Shown: positions 45,201-52,804 of the stretch, one piece after another
Layout of the letters: every line of letters begins with the position of its first letter
Position numbering within the stretch: the stretch's first letter is position 1
Assembly: GCA_018268085.1 (NCBI GenBank)
Contig: JAFDXE010000027.1
Span: 1 to 61,328, forward strand
Direction: 5' to 3'
Source of the DNA: Bacteroidota bacterium
Lineage (GTDB): Bacteria; Bacteroidota; Bacteroidia; Chitinophagales; Chitinophagaceae
Length of the DNA stretch: 61,328 nt
Translations under genes and position numbers: made by a program
Notes under the pieces: model-generated
What the model saw: the letters and a program-made list of their open reading frames with translations, nothing else
Database searches by the model: none
What the model was told of the DNA's origin: nothing

Positions 45201-46102
45201 GGCGGCGTAGGTGTTGCAGAAGTTGGGAATACAACATTATCCGGAACGTTTAAAAATGTATTGAAACTTCCCGACAAATTGGGATTGTTTGCACTGTACA
45301 CCGAACGACGACCGATCTCGAAATCTGTTTGTGCAGGATCTACACCATAACTATTAAAAGCCACATTAAAGGCCAGTGGGTTAAAGCGATCAAAAACAAC
45401 ATTGGCAACAGTTGAGTCGGCTGTGTAAGTATAAAAAGACGGACTAACGTCATCCGTAGTCGCACCTGCATAATCATCCGCAGGATTACCGGCAACAAAT
45501 CCCCATTTTTTTGCGAATACTCTGCCTGCATACCTTACACCTGTTGTGGTAGCTACAGTAAAATCAAAGAAGGGAGCAATTGCAGAAGTAGTTACGTTTT
45601 GAGAAACACCACCGTTATTGCTTCGATATAGTTCAATATAATACGTATCGTTGGCGGCCGGATCGAAGAAAATCGGCGTGTACCCTGCAGGTGTGGAACC
45701 GGCAATATTAGGCCCGGCAACCGCACGGTTATATGTTGTAATCAATCCTGCTCCTGCCGTAGGACAAAGCGTTGGTCCGGCAACTACTACACCTGCAGCA
45801 TTTAAAATACGGTAATACATGTTGTTTACAAGTGTTGTTGATCCGCGTGTTACCCACCTGAAACCGAAATACAGATTTTCAGTAGTATGGTCGCTGATCA
45901 CAAAATTGATCCTGTTATCAACAGGGCAATTAAAATAAGAACCATAGTTTGTAGGTGAATAATACAATGATGCGATCTGCGTGCTTGTAGGGGAAACTTC
46001 CTTTGTTCCTTCAGCAAATGAATTTGCCAGTGGAAACATTGCTGCCAACATTGATATCATCAACAATGAAAACAGTTTTTTGGGGAGGACGAAAAGTTGC
46101 AT
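42212..46102 (-). CDS. T9SS-secreted surface protein with cadherin-like repeats
   Basis: A 1296-residue secreted protein. The start at 46102 (MQLFVLPKKLF) gives a signal peptide ending SFA, with Glu first. The N-terminal 500 residues are beta-rich and of no recognised family. Then come Ig/cadherin-like domains in two large repeats (about 515-810 and 813-1110), each of three unlike domains in the same order, with NPPVANTD and DNTV as landmarks. The last 85 residues are a T9SS type A sorting domain (ISPNPVTTDVRLSF, ASGTYVLKVKAG). No catalytic motif is visible; adhesion or matrix function is plausible. A duplicated promoter lies upstream. Confidence 0.9.
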   Translation of the reverse strand: MQLFVLPKKLFSLLMISMLAAMFPLANSFAEGTKEVSPTSTQIASLYYSPTNYGSYFNCPVDNRINFVISDHTTENLYFGFRWVTRGSTTLVNNMYYRILNAAGVVVAGPTLCPTAGAGLITTYNRAVAGPNIAGSTPAGYTPIFFDPAANDTYYIELYRSNNGGVSQNVTTSAIAPFFDFTVATTTGVRYAGRVFAKKWGFVAGNPADDYAGATTDDVSPSFYTYTADSTVANVVFDRFNPLAFNVAFNSYGVDPAQTDFEIGRRSVYSANNPNLSGSFNTFLNVPDNVVFPTSATPTPPTGTGNMYGCPGFYYIPYTTYAPGDIKVLLDLNGVPGYQVNTADLYLYAYNVPVGINTITWNGFDGLGNQVATNASINIRLTTLRGRVNMPLYDPEYNLYGFTLNTVLPAPVLNLKMFWDDSFLGVITGQGSNLNNSTGAGIANINTGQVSPGHAWNGNYGATMITTFPAPSIGGTGNATVSNLDDDFGNVRIINTWFWTVEESGGSFSVNIPNCNPNPDINITYVNLPLNSSVSANDDVAVGSTYSTVTAQPGNPGPALPVINPNGSYTFVSSVPGIFVFDVPVCAPGQLSGCPNVTLTITVLDNTVITNPPVANTDFNTTNMNVPVTLNTLGNDQPGNPGGSLNPASVIITAAPTNGTATVDPGTGNITYTPVTGFTGHDTLTYSVCDNSLPTPLCATAIQIITVQGVCDCTINLVIAVDDYYVTPFNTSVNGNVVLNDSDPEGDALTVTPQNVVDPGVGVLVLNNDGTFTFTPETGFFGETEYIYSVCDNNATPTCTFATLHILVAPPVQNPNPDFNVTYVNVQVNGNVSTNDNVEPGSTYGSPTAVPGNPGVAVPVINSDGTYTFISDIPGVFLFDVPVCYPSSAPPCPPVLLTITVLDNTVNTNPPVANTDIATTTENTPVTLNTLANDEPGNPGGALTPSSVAVTASPSHGTTSVNPATGEITYTPDPGFTGADTLTYTVCDNTSPAPRCATAIQIITVVPTIHANVTAAADDYASTALETPVSGNAMINDTDPENDSQTITSQNTTIAGVGTLVLNSNGTWTFTPATGYTGAIDFPYTTCDNGTPQACTNATIHIIVRPTNTVPLSLLSFKAIFAGGSVKLVWDVVNESNVNRHYVERSTSSQANGFTTIGSVAARNAGTNDRYNFIDNLAGVSANVLYYRLRSKDEDAQERLSQVAIIRLGTNGHLIVSPNPVTTDVRLSFFTNEKVTGLISLYNAKGQLVLQQSFTTDNAGNQLIQLNNLGKLASGTYVLKVKAGAEEYHERLVIKH

Positions 46103-46120
46103 AAGCTGGTTTTGGTTTTT

Positions 46121-46157
46121 GCAAAAGTATTGGTATTTTTGCAAAAGTATTGGTATT
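46121..46157 (-). promoter_or_regulatory. tandem duplicated promoter core
   Basis: A 20-bp unit (GCAAAAGTATTGGTATTTTT) occurs 1.85 times in a row, at 46121-46140 and 46141-46157. Each copy carries, on the minus strand, the -7 box TACTTTTG (46129-46122 and 46149-46142). The nearer box is 19 bp before the ATG at 46102, which supports that start over one at 46144. Confidence 0.6.
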
Positions 46158-46311
46158 GAAATGGGTACTAATATCCCGAATATCCACAGGTGTGAACATC
46201 ATTGGTATATTCAGACAAGGAGATTTACAACAGTGAATAATGTTGGATCAGTGGTGCCGTCATAATGAGTTTTATGACTTATCTTCCGAAAAAAATACCA
46301 GCAAATCAGTT

Positions 46312-48486
46312 ATGAAAAAAATCATTCTATACATCCTTGTTTTTGGAACAACGATCTCTGCTGCTTTAGCGGATGAGGGTATGTGGTTGCCTCAATTATT
46401 GCAAACACTGAACGAAAAGCAAATGAAAAAACTCGGCATGAAGATTTCCGCCGAAGATATTTACAGTATCAGCAAGAGCAGTCTTAAAGATGCCATCGTT
46501 AGTTTCGGTGGATTTTGCACGGCTGAAGTCATTTCCGACAAGGGCCTTTTACTTACCAATCATCATTGCGGTTTCGATGCAGTGCAGAACCATTCATCGG
46601 TAGAAAATAATTTAATTCAGAACGGATTCTGGGCTTATAAAAAAGAACAGGAATTACAGAACCAGGGTTTGTTTGTAACATTCATTGAACGCATTGAAGA
46701 AGTAACAAAAGAAATGCTTGCAGGTGTTACTCCCGGTATGACAGAAAAGGAACGTCAATCGCAAATTGATAAAAACATCAGCGAACTAAAAAAGAATTAC
46801 CGTAAGGAAAACTTCGAAGACATTTTAATTAAACCATTTTTTGATGGCAATAAATATTTTCTTTTTGTTACTAAAACGTTTAAAGATATCCGGCTCGTAG
46901 GTGCTCCTCCTGCTGCTATTGGTAATTATGGAAAAGATACCGACAACTGGATGTGGCCAAGGCATACCGGTGATTTTTCGATGTTCAGGATTTATGCAGA
47001 CAAGAATAACAATCCTGCTTCGTTTTCGCCCGACAATGTTCCGTATAAACCGAAGCGTTCTTTAAAAATTTCACTGGATGGAATGCAGGAAGGAGATTTT
47101 ACAATGGTGTTTGGTTTCCCGGGCGCTACAAAAGAATATTTAAGTGCTGCTGCGGTGAAACAAATTATGACAGTAAACGATCCCGCTAAAATAAACATAA
47201 GGGCAAAAGCTTTGGAAGTATTGAACGGATTTATGCGTAAAGATGAAAAAATAAAAATTCAGTATGCAGCAAAATATGCCAGCATTGAAAATGCGTATAA
47301 AAAATGGCAGGGCGAAGTACTCGGACTTCATTCTAAAAATGCAGTAGAGAAAAAAACAGATTATGAAAACCTGTTTACGCAACGCATCAATGCAAATGAA
47401 ACCTGGAAAAATAAATATGGTAACCTGCTCCCTGACTTAAAAGCATCCTATACTTCTATTGAGCCTTATGGGTATGCGAGGGATTATTTCAACGAAATTT
47501 TTCCGAGGATAGAATTACTGGTGATCGCTTCTGATATGAACTCACTGGTAGCTGCGTATGATAAAGATGAGAATGCCTATACAAAGAGAAAACAGGAAGT
47601 ACTGGAAAAACTGGAAGAAACATTTAAAGAATATGATGCCACTGTAGATAAGAGAATGTTTGAAACACTGATGGAATTGTATACTAAAGACCAGCAGGCT
47701 GAATATGTTTCACCTGTATTCAGGCAATTGCTGGATGGCAACCAGCAGTCTTATGCATCCGTTGCCAATGACCTGTACGGGAAAACATTGTTTACCGACC
47801 TGGCTAAAATTAAAAATCTATTGTCGGGCAATGCAGCAGATGTAATAAATAGTATTAAAACGGACGCAGCGTTTAACCTTTACAGTGATATGGTTACTAC
47901 CTACACAGGTAAGGTTTCTCCTAAATTAAATGAGTTACAGGCAGGCATCAATAAATTACAGCGTAGTTACATGGAAGCGCAGATGGAAGTTTTTAAAGAA
48001 AAGAGTTTTTACCCGGATGCAAACAGCACTTTGCGGGTAACGTATGGTAATGTAAAAGGTTACCGGCCGAGAGATGCTGTTCAGTATGATTTTTACACTT
48101 ACCTGGATGGTGTGATGGAAAAATATAAACCGGGTGATTACGAGTTTGATTTGCCGAAGAAATTAATTGAACTATACCAGAAAAAAGATTTTGGTGCGTA
48201 TGGCGTAAAGGGAAGACAACCTGTTTGTTTTATTGCTTCTAATCATACAACAGGTGGTAACTCCGGCAGCCCGGCATTGGATGCCTATGGCAATTTGATC
48301 GGTTTGAATTTTGACCGTGTGTGGGAAGGAACAATGAGTGATATCAATTACGATCCGGATATCTGCAGGAATATTATGGTTGACATCCGGTATGTATTGT
48401 TCATTATTGATAAATATGCAGAAGCAAAAAATTTAATTGCTGAATTGAACCTGGTTCATCCGAAAAAAACGACTTCGAAAAAATAA
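46312..48486 (+). CDS. S46 family dipeptidyl peptidase, DPP11-like
   Basis: A 724-residue exported serine exopeptidase that removes dipeptides from peptide N-termini. The start at 46312 gives a signal peptide ending ALA and the mature end DEGMWLPQ, typical of S46. The triad members are His85 in TNHHCGFDA and Ser651 in GGNSGSPALD; the Asp should lie near residue 225. Arg669 in GLNFDRVWEG is 18 residues after the Ser, as Arg673 is after Ser655 in Porphyromonas gingivalis DPP11; that Arg selects Asp/Glu at P1, while DPP7 has Gly. DPP11 specificity is therefore likely. The length matches DPP11 (about 720). Confidence 0.93.
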   Translation: MKKIILYILVFGTTISAALADEGMWLPQLLQTLNEKQMKKLGMKISAEDIYSISKSSLKDAIVSFGGFCTAEVISDKGLLLTNHHCGFDAVQNHSSVENNLIQNGFWAYKKEQELQNQGLFVTFIERIEEVTKEMLAGVTPGMTEKERQSQIDKNISELKKNYRKENFEDILIKPFFDGNKYFLFVTKTFKDIRLVGAPPAAIGNYGKDTDNWMWPRHTGDFSMFRIYADKNNNPASFSPDNVPYKPKRSLKISLDGMQEGDFTMVFGFPGATKEYLSAAAVKQIMTVNDPAKINIRAKALEVLNGFMRKDEKIKIQYAAKYASIENAYKKWQGEVLGLHSKNAVEKKTDYENLFTQRINANETWKNKYGNLLPDLKASYTSIEPYGYARDYFNEIFPRIELLVIASDMNSLVAAYDKDENAYTKRKQEVLEKLEETFKEYDATVDKRMFETLMELYTKDQQAEYVSPVFRQLLDGNQQSYASVANDLYGKTLFTDLAKIKNLLSGNAADVINSIKTDAAFNLYSDMVTTYTGKVSPKLNELQAGINKLQRSYMEAQMEVFKEKSFYPDANSTLRVTYGNVKGYRPRDAVQYDFYTYLDGVMEKYKPGDYEFDLPKKLIELYQKKDFGAYGVKGRQPVCFIASNHTTGGNSGSPALDAYGNLIGLNFDRVWEGTMSDINYDPDICRNIMVDIRYVLFIIDKYAEAKNLIAELNLVHPKKTTSKK

Positions 48487-48662
48487 GGCGAGTACTTCAT
48501 ACGGTAATTGAGTGTATGCTGTATTGTGTGCACCGATAAATTGTTTTACAAAAGAGGACGGACTTATAATTATCACTTTCAAAAATTAAAGGCGCTAATC
48601 AGTAATTAGCCGCGTTATCCTGGTATGTAAAACAACAGGCGTTCATTTCGTTGTATACACAG

Positions 48663-48704
48663 TAAAAAAAAGGCCGAAGACCTTTTACGGTCATTCAGCC
48701 TTTT
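48663..48704 (-). terminator. intrinsic terminator of the DUF4197 gene
   Basis: On the minus strand AAAGGCTGAATGACC / GGTCTTCGGCCTTTT pair with two mismatches, followed by TTTTTAC. It lies 22 bp past the stop codon at 48727. Confidence 0.85.
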
Positions 48705-48726
48705 CAATCAGGGGTCAAAAAAAAAT

Positions 48727-49491
48727 TTATTTTCCAAAAACTTTTTTAAGCAGTTCGGTTACCTGGGCAGCCGGATCTTTACGGATCTTTTGTTCTTCCT
48801 GTGCTACCGAATAAAAAATTCCGTCCATTGCTTTTTCAGTTACGTGTGCCGTAAGATCGGGGTTTACTTTTTTAAAAGCTATTTTATTGTAAGCGGTAAA
48901 TACTTCTTTCCAGTAAGTGGTGGCATCAACTTTTTTTAAAGATGCATCAATAACCGGTCTCATCTTTTCAATTAATGCGGCGGTGGTTTGCGCTTTTAAG
49001 TAGTCGGTTGCCGCATGATCTCCGCCCTGTAATATTTTCAGTCCATCGGTCAGTGTCATATGCTTAATCGCATCAAGGAAAATATTGCCCACTTCTCCTG
49101 CAGCATCTTCTGCAGCCCGGTTCATGGATAAGATGGCTTTGTCTACCAGCGATCCCATACCCATGTCTCTTAATGTTTTCTCTGCTTTTTTTGCTTCTTC
49201 GGGCATGAGTATCTTCAGGGCCGCATCTTTAAAAAATCCGTCAACGGCTCCGAGCTTTTTTGTACTGTTATTGGTACCAACCGACAACGCTTCCTTTAGC
49301 CCGTTGATAATTTCTTCATTTGACAGAGAACCGGTTTTTCCACCGGACCCTGAAATGGTTTTGTTGATGGTTGATAAAACTGACTTGCTGCTATCGCTTT
49401 TTGAAGATTTATTGAGTTTATCTAAAATCCCCTGTGCATGAACGTTAGCAAAGAACAGCATGCTTACAAGAACGAGTGTATATTTTTTCAT
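48727..49491 (-). CDS. DUF4197 protein
   Basis: A 254-residue exported protein of the DUF4197 family. The signal peptide ends VHA with Gln20 first. The family core begins LSNEEIINGLKEALSVGTNNSTKKLG, then FFKDAALKILMPEEAKKAEK, MNRAAEDAAGEVGNIF, MTLTDGLKILQGGDHAATDY and the final GIFYSVAQEEQKIRKDP. It is mostly helical and periplasmic, and its function is unknown. A TAATTTTG promoter box lies 18 bp upstream. It is transcribed alone. Confidence 0.93.
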   Translation of the reverse strand: MKKYTLVLVSMLFFANVHAQGILDKLNKSSKSDSSKSVLSTINKTISGSGGKTGSLSNEEIINGLKEALSVGTNNSTKKLGAVDGFFKDAALKILMPEEAKKAEKTLRDMGMGSLVDKAILSMNRAAEDAAGEVGNIFLDAIKHMTLTDGLKILQGGDHAATDYLKAQTTAALIEKMRPVIDASLKKVDATTYWKEVFTAYNKIAFKKVNPDLTAHVTEKAMDGIFYSVAQEEQKIRKDPAAQVTELLKKVFGK

Positions 49492-49509
49492 AATTAATTT
49501 TTACAATGC

Positions 49510-49517
49510 CAAAATTA
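49510..49517 (-). promoter_or_regulatory. -7 box TAATTTTG (DUF4197 gene)
   Basis: An exact TAnnTTTG match on the minus strand, 18 bp before the ATG at 49491. Confidence 0.45.
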
Positions 49518-49902
49518 TGCAGATTGCTGTAAAGAAGAGGTTAATTTTAATTGGATAACCACAGCGTGACACCATGTTCTGAGCAGAGGATAAGGGAGTA
49601 ACCCATTCTATTTGTGCGTAAGTATAAAAAGGTGAGGCCGCACTGCCCTATATGTACCCTTCGCTACACTTCGTGGCAATAAAAATTCATTTACGCTTAG
49701 TACAACTTCCCTACATTTGCAACAGAACCATTTACATTGATCTATACTTTTAAACTTCCACATTTTTACAGGCGATCCGCCTATATATCCATCATGATGA
49801 ATGGAACCTCGGTTCAATGCTGAACCATTTGTTGCGGCTGAAGTGTGCGACGCAACAATGCATATACCTGCACAACTGTTGACAAACCAAAAAAATTAAA
49901 CA
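49518..49902. other. gene-free region with leader hairpins
   Basis: No convincing gene in 385 bp. A minus-strand open frame of 69 codons at 49608-49817 has no recognisable features and spans hairpins, so I do not call it. Near the right end are two dyads: GGTTCA-ATGC-TGAACC, and TGTTGCG / CGCAACA around a 14-nt loop containing AAGTGTGCGA. Both would lie in the 5' leader of the saccharopine dehydrogenase-like gene if the promoter at 49712 is used. Confidence 0.6.
49712..49719 (+). promoter_or_regulatory. -7 box TACATTTG with weak -33
   Basis: An exact TAnnTTTG match with TTTA (one mismatch to TTTG) ending 18 bp upstream. It would give the gene at 49903 a leader of about 180 nt. Confidence 0.4.
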
Positions 49903-51030
49903 ATGAAAATTGGCATTCTTGGCGCCGGAATGGTGGGCCGTGCAATTGCAACTGACCTTGCTAAAAACTATGATGTTACTTCATTCGACATCAGCAAACA
50001 TTCACTGGACTTACTGCAACGTAAAAACAGCAACATAAAAATAAAACAGGCTGACCTCGGCGAATTTTACCAATACGAAAACTGGTTTACTGAATTCGAC
50101 ATTATTGTAAGCGCCGTGCCTGGCTTCATGGGATTTAACACGCTCGAATCCATTATCAGGTTAGGAAAAAATGTAGTAGATATTTCTTTCTTCCCGGAAA
50201 ATGCTCTTGACCTCGATGCGTTGGCGAAACAATTTAATGTTACAGCTATTGTAGATTGTGGTGTGGCGCCGGGAATGAGTAATCTTATTCTTGGGTATTA
50301 TAATAGCCTTATGCATATTGATGAATTTGAGTGCATGGTGGGTGGCTTACCTAAAATACGCATCAAACCTTTTGAATACAAAGCCCCCTTCTCGCCTATT
50401 GACGTAATTGAAGAATATACAAGGCCAGCACGGTATGTTGAAAATTCTAACATCATTACAAAACCTGCATTGAGTGATCCTGAACTGCTGAATTTTGACG
50501 AAGCGGGAACGCTTGAATCGTTTAATACCGATGGGTTGCGAAGTATTTTATATACCATGTCGCACATTCCGAATATGAAGGAAAAGACATTGCGTTATCC
50601 CGGGCATATCCAGTTGATTACCGCTTTGAAGCAGGCCGGATTTTTTAACCAGCAGGAAATAATGGTAAATGGAAATAAGGTGAAGCCAATGGATTTTACG
50701 GCTGCCCTGTTATTTGATTCCTGGAAACTGAAAGAAGAGGATGAAGAGTTTACGCTGATGAAAATAATTTTAAAAGGAAGCCTGAATTACGAACCTACCA
50801 CCATCGAATACACGCTTTTTGATGAATACGATAAGGAAACGCAAACATCATCGATGAGCAGAACTACTGGTTACACCTGTACGGCTGCGGTAAATATGCT
50901 GGTGCAGAAATTGTTTAACGAGAAGGGTGTTTTTCCCCCGGAGCTGATTGGGAATAACAAAGATTGTTTTGAATTTATAATGAAGTACCTGGAGGAAAGG
51001 AAGGTGCTGTACAGGAAGAAGGTTTATTGA
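49903..51030 (+). CDS. saccharopine dehydrogenase family protein
   Basis: A 375-residue NAD(P)-dependent oxidoreductase of the saccharopine dehydrogenase/carboxynorspermidine synthase group. The Rossmann motif is KIGILGAGMVGRAIATDLA with Asp (SFDIS) at the end of strand two, suggesting NAD rather than NADP. Further marks are DVSFFPENA-like VDISFFPENALDLD, VDCGVAPGMSNL and GGLPKIRIKPFEYKAPFSPIDVIEEY. Substrates in the family include saccharopine in lysine breakdown and polyamine precursors; I cannot choose. It is a single-gene unit with a long structured leader. Confidence 0.9.
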   Translation: MKIGILGAGMVGRAIATDLAKNYDVTSFDISKHSLDLLQRKNSNIKIKQADLGEFYQYENWFTEFDIIVSAVPGFMGFNTLESIIRLGKNVVDISFFPENALDLDALAKQFNVTAIVDCGVAPGMSNLILGYYNSLMHIDEFECMVGGLPKIRIKPFEYKAPFSPIDVIEEYTRPARYVENSNIITKPALSDPELLNFDEAGTLESFNTDGLRSILYTMSHIPNMKEKTLRYPGHIQLITALKQAGFFNQQEIMVNGNKVKPMDFTAALLFDSWKLKEEDEEFTLMKIILKGSLNYEPTTIEYTLFDEYDKETQTSSMSRTTGYTCTAAVNMLVQKLFNEKGVFPPELIGNNKDCFEFIMKYLEERKVLYRKKVY

Positions 51031-51151
51031 TTTTTTTTAACCCGGTCGGTTTGCATGTAAGCGCAAAGAAAGGTTGTAATTAAAAAAGAGAGGCTCTACT
51101 TCATCTAATTTCTTCCCGGTGGGAAATGTCAGGTAAATCAAATGAGATGTT

Positions 51152-51232
51152 CAATGTATTCCTTCGGAGAGACATTTAGGAAAAGCACAAAAGACATGCA
51201 CAATGTCTTCCTTCGGAGAGACGTTGAGGGAA
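51152..51232. repeat. two direct copies of a TTCGGAGAGAC element
   Basis: A 32-bp segment beginning CAATGTATTCCTTCGGAGAG (51152-51183) recurs with a few changes at 51201-51232. The second copy can fold as GTCTTCC-TTCG-GAGAGAC, a weak hairpin with a stable UUCG loop. The space is intergenic and I see no gene in it. Confidence 0.8.
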
Positions 51233-51239
51233 TGCAAAA

Positions 51240-51270
51240 AAAAACCGGCCAAACACCGGTTTTTTACTTT
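51240..51270 (-). terminator. intrinsic terminator, probably bidirectional
   Basis: AAAACCGG / CCGGTTTT form an 8-bp stem around CCAAACA with T-runs on both sides. It would end the M43 protease gene (stop at 51286) and could also stop transcription from the left. Confidence 0.88.
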
Positions 51271-51285
51271 TATACAAACGCCACC

Positions 51286-52512
51286 CTATAATTTAATCAG
51301 TTTAATATTTCTTTTTTCACCTCCCTGGCCAATGCGGAGAATATACACGCCCGCCGGTAATTTTGCAACATTGATGGTTGGCTTTTCCGACGACAATGTA
51401 AGTTGCATGAGTTTCATTCCAGCCATATTAAATACAACACATTCTTTACCGGTTAAAACATATTCATTCAATGGCATTAATGTTACCTGGTCGTTTGCCG
51501 GGTTGGGATACGAACGCACATCTGCTCTTGGTTTAGCAACAGGCAATGTATCATCGGGCAAGGGTGCACCGGTAGCCAGGCTGCTGTCGCATGCATAAGA
51601 ATTTAAAAATGTATTTCTTGGACCGCCGTTGGCAAAAGCAGAACGCATCTTTAATTTTTGTCCGTACGTAAACATATTCATGCAGGCGTCGTTCGTAAGA
51701 TCCATGTAATCCATAAACATATCTCCATTGCCATCGGTAGAACAACTGGTTACATGCGGGAAACTCGGGCAGTTAAAATTGTAACTCAACTGGCGTGGAG
51801 TATCGCCAACACCATCATCTCCGCAGGATTCATCGCCCCATAAATGTCTTAATCCCAGCCAATGCCCTACTTCATGTGTTGCCGTGCGGCCTTTATTGAA
51901 TGGCGCTCTCAGGTTGCCGATCGTTCCAAACACATCATAATTAATAACCACTCCGTCTTTTTCCGGCGCACCACCCGGGAATGTTGCATACCCGAGGCTT
52001 CTGCCAAACATATAACAAACCCAGATGTTCAGGTATTTTTTACAGTCCCATGCATCATCGCCTCCCGAACCGCTGAATTTCATTCCATCGTCGCCTAAAA
52101 AATATTCTACATTGGTGTGTTTGCGCACAATACCTTTTGTGGCCCTGCCGTTCGGATCTACCTGTGCAAGGCAAAACATGATACGGGTATCGGCTGCATA
52201 CGGTTTAAATGCATCGGGTGTGTTCGAAGTATCCGCATTCAATCTCCGGTAATCGTTGTTCAATGCTTTTATTTGGGAGATGATCTGCTCGTCGCTAATA
52301 TTTTGTTCAGCCGTATTAAAAAGTAAATGAACTACTACCGGGATAGTAATCATTTCGTTTGGAACCGTGTCTCTCGACCAGGTTGAGGCGCTCGTTTTAT
52401 TCGAAGCATTGTGTTGTACACGGAGACCATACTCTAGCGTACCACAAATCCTTTGAGCTTCACCAACCACAAAACAGCACATAGCCGTTACAAAAAGTAA
52501 AACAGACTTCAT
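51286..52512 (-). CDS. T9SS-secreted M43 (pappalysin-like) metalloprotease
   Basis: A 408-residue secreted protease. The signal peptide ends GEA with Gln20 first. The catalytic zinc site HEVGHWLGLRH is at 213-223, followed by the pappalysin-type Cys-rich loop (ESCGDDGVGDTPRQ) and the Met-turn FMDYMDLTNDACMNMFT. The C-terminal 80 residues are a T9SS type A sorting domain (SYPNPANDQVTLMPL, LPAGVYILRIGQGG, basic end). Pappalysin-like enzymes act on proteins and are sometimes gelatinolytic. An AT-rich 10-bp dyad lies 14-43 bp upstream of the ATG. Confidence 0.95.
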   Translation of the reverse strand: MKSVLLFVTAMCCFVVGEAQRICGTLEYGLRVQHNASNKTSASTWSRDTVPNEMITIPVVVHLLFNTAEQNISDEQIISQIKALNNDYRRLNADTSNTPDAFKPYAADTRIMFCLAQVDPNGRATKGIVRKHTNVEYFLGDDGMKFSGSGGDDAWDCKKYLNIWVCYMFGRSLGYATFPGGAPEKDGVVINYDVFGTIGNLRAPFNKGRTATHEVGHWLGLRHLWGDESCGDDGVGDTPRQLSYNFNCPSFPHVTSCSTDGNGDMFMDYMDLTNDACMNMFTYGQKLKMRSAFANGGPRNTFLNSYACDSSLATGAPLPDDTLPVAKPRADVRSYPNPANDQVTLMPLNEYVLTGKECVVFNMAGMKLMQLTLSSEKPTINVAKLPAGVYILRIGQGGEKRNIKLIKL

Positions 52513-52525
52513 CCCCGTTGATATT

Positions 52526-52555
52526 AAAAATGATTAAATAGTTTAAATCATTTTT
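52526..52555. promoter_or_regulatory. 10-bp inverted repeat upstream of M43 gene
   Basis: AAAAATGATT and AATCATTTTT are perfect inverted arms separated by 10 bp, starting 14 bp before the ATG on the minus strand. It could be an operator or a hairpin in a leader. Confidence 0.4.
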
Positions 52556-52754
52556 CAATATGATATCGCAAGGGTTTTTACAGCGGAATTGAAATTATGG
52601 CTGCATAGAATTTGCCCAGCATTAACTGAAACAATAATTGGAGGAGAGCGGCATTAACTAGTTGTGAGAAAAGAGAATATCCGGCTCAGAGGTAGTTCAA
52701 AAATAGAAACAATTTCCAGAAAAGAAAACATTTTAGAGTTTTATTTTAAAAAAT

Positions 52755-52787
52755 TTTGAGGCGGCCCATTTCAGTTGCCTACTTTTG
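52755..52787 (+). promoter_or_regulatory. complete Bacteroidota-type promoter
   Basis: The -33 box TTTG (52755-52758), a 21-bp spacer and the -7 box TACTTTTG (52780-52787) match the consensus fully. The transcript would start near 52793, which excludes an upstream in-frame start at 52775 and supports the ATG at 52805. Confidence 0.75.
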
Positions 52788-52804
52788 TGGCTAAACCGTT
52801 TACA

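Noticed and set aside
49608..49817. Open frame of 69 codons on the minus strand in the 49.6 kb gap
   Set aside because: No family resemblance, no start context and overlap with the promoter box on the other strand.
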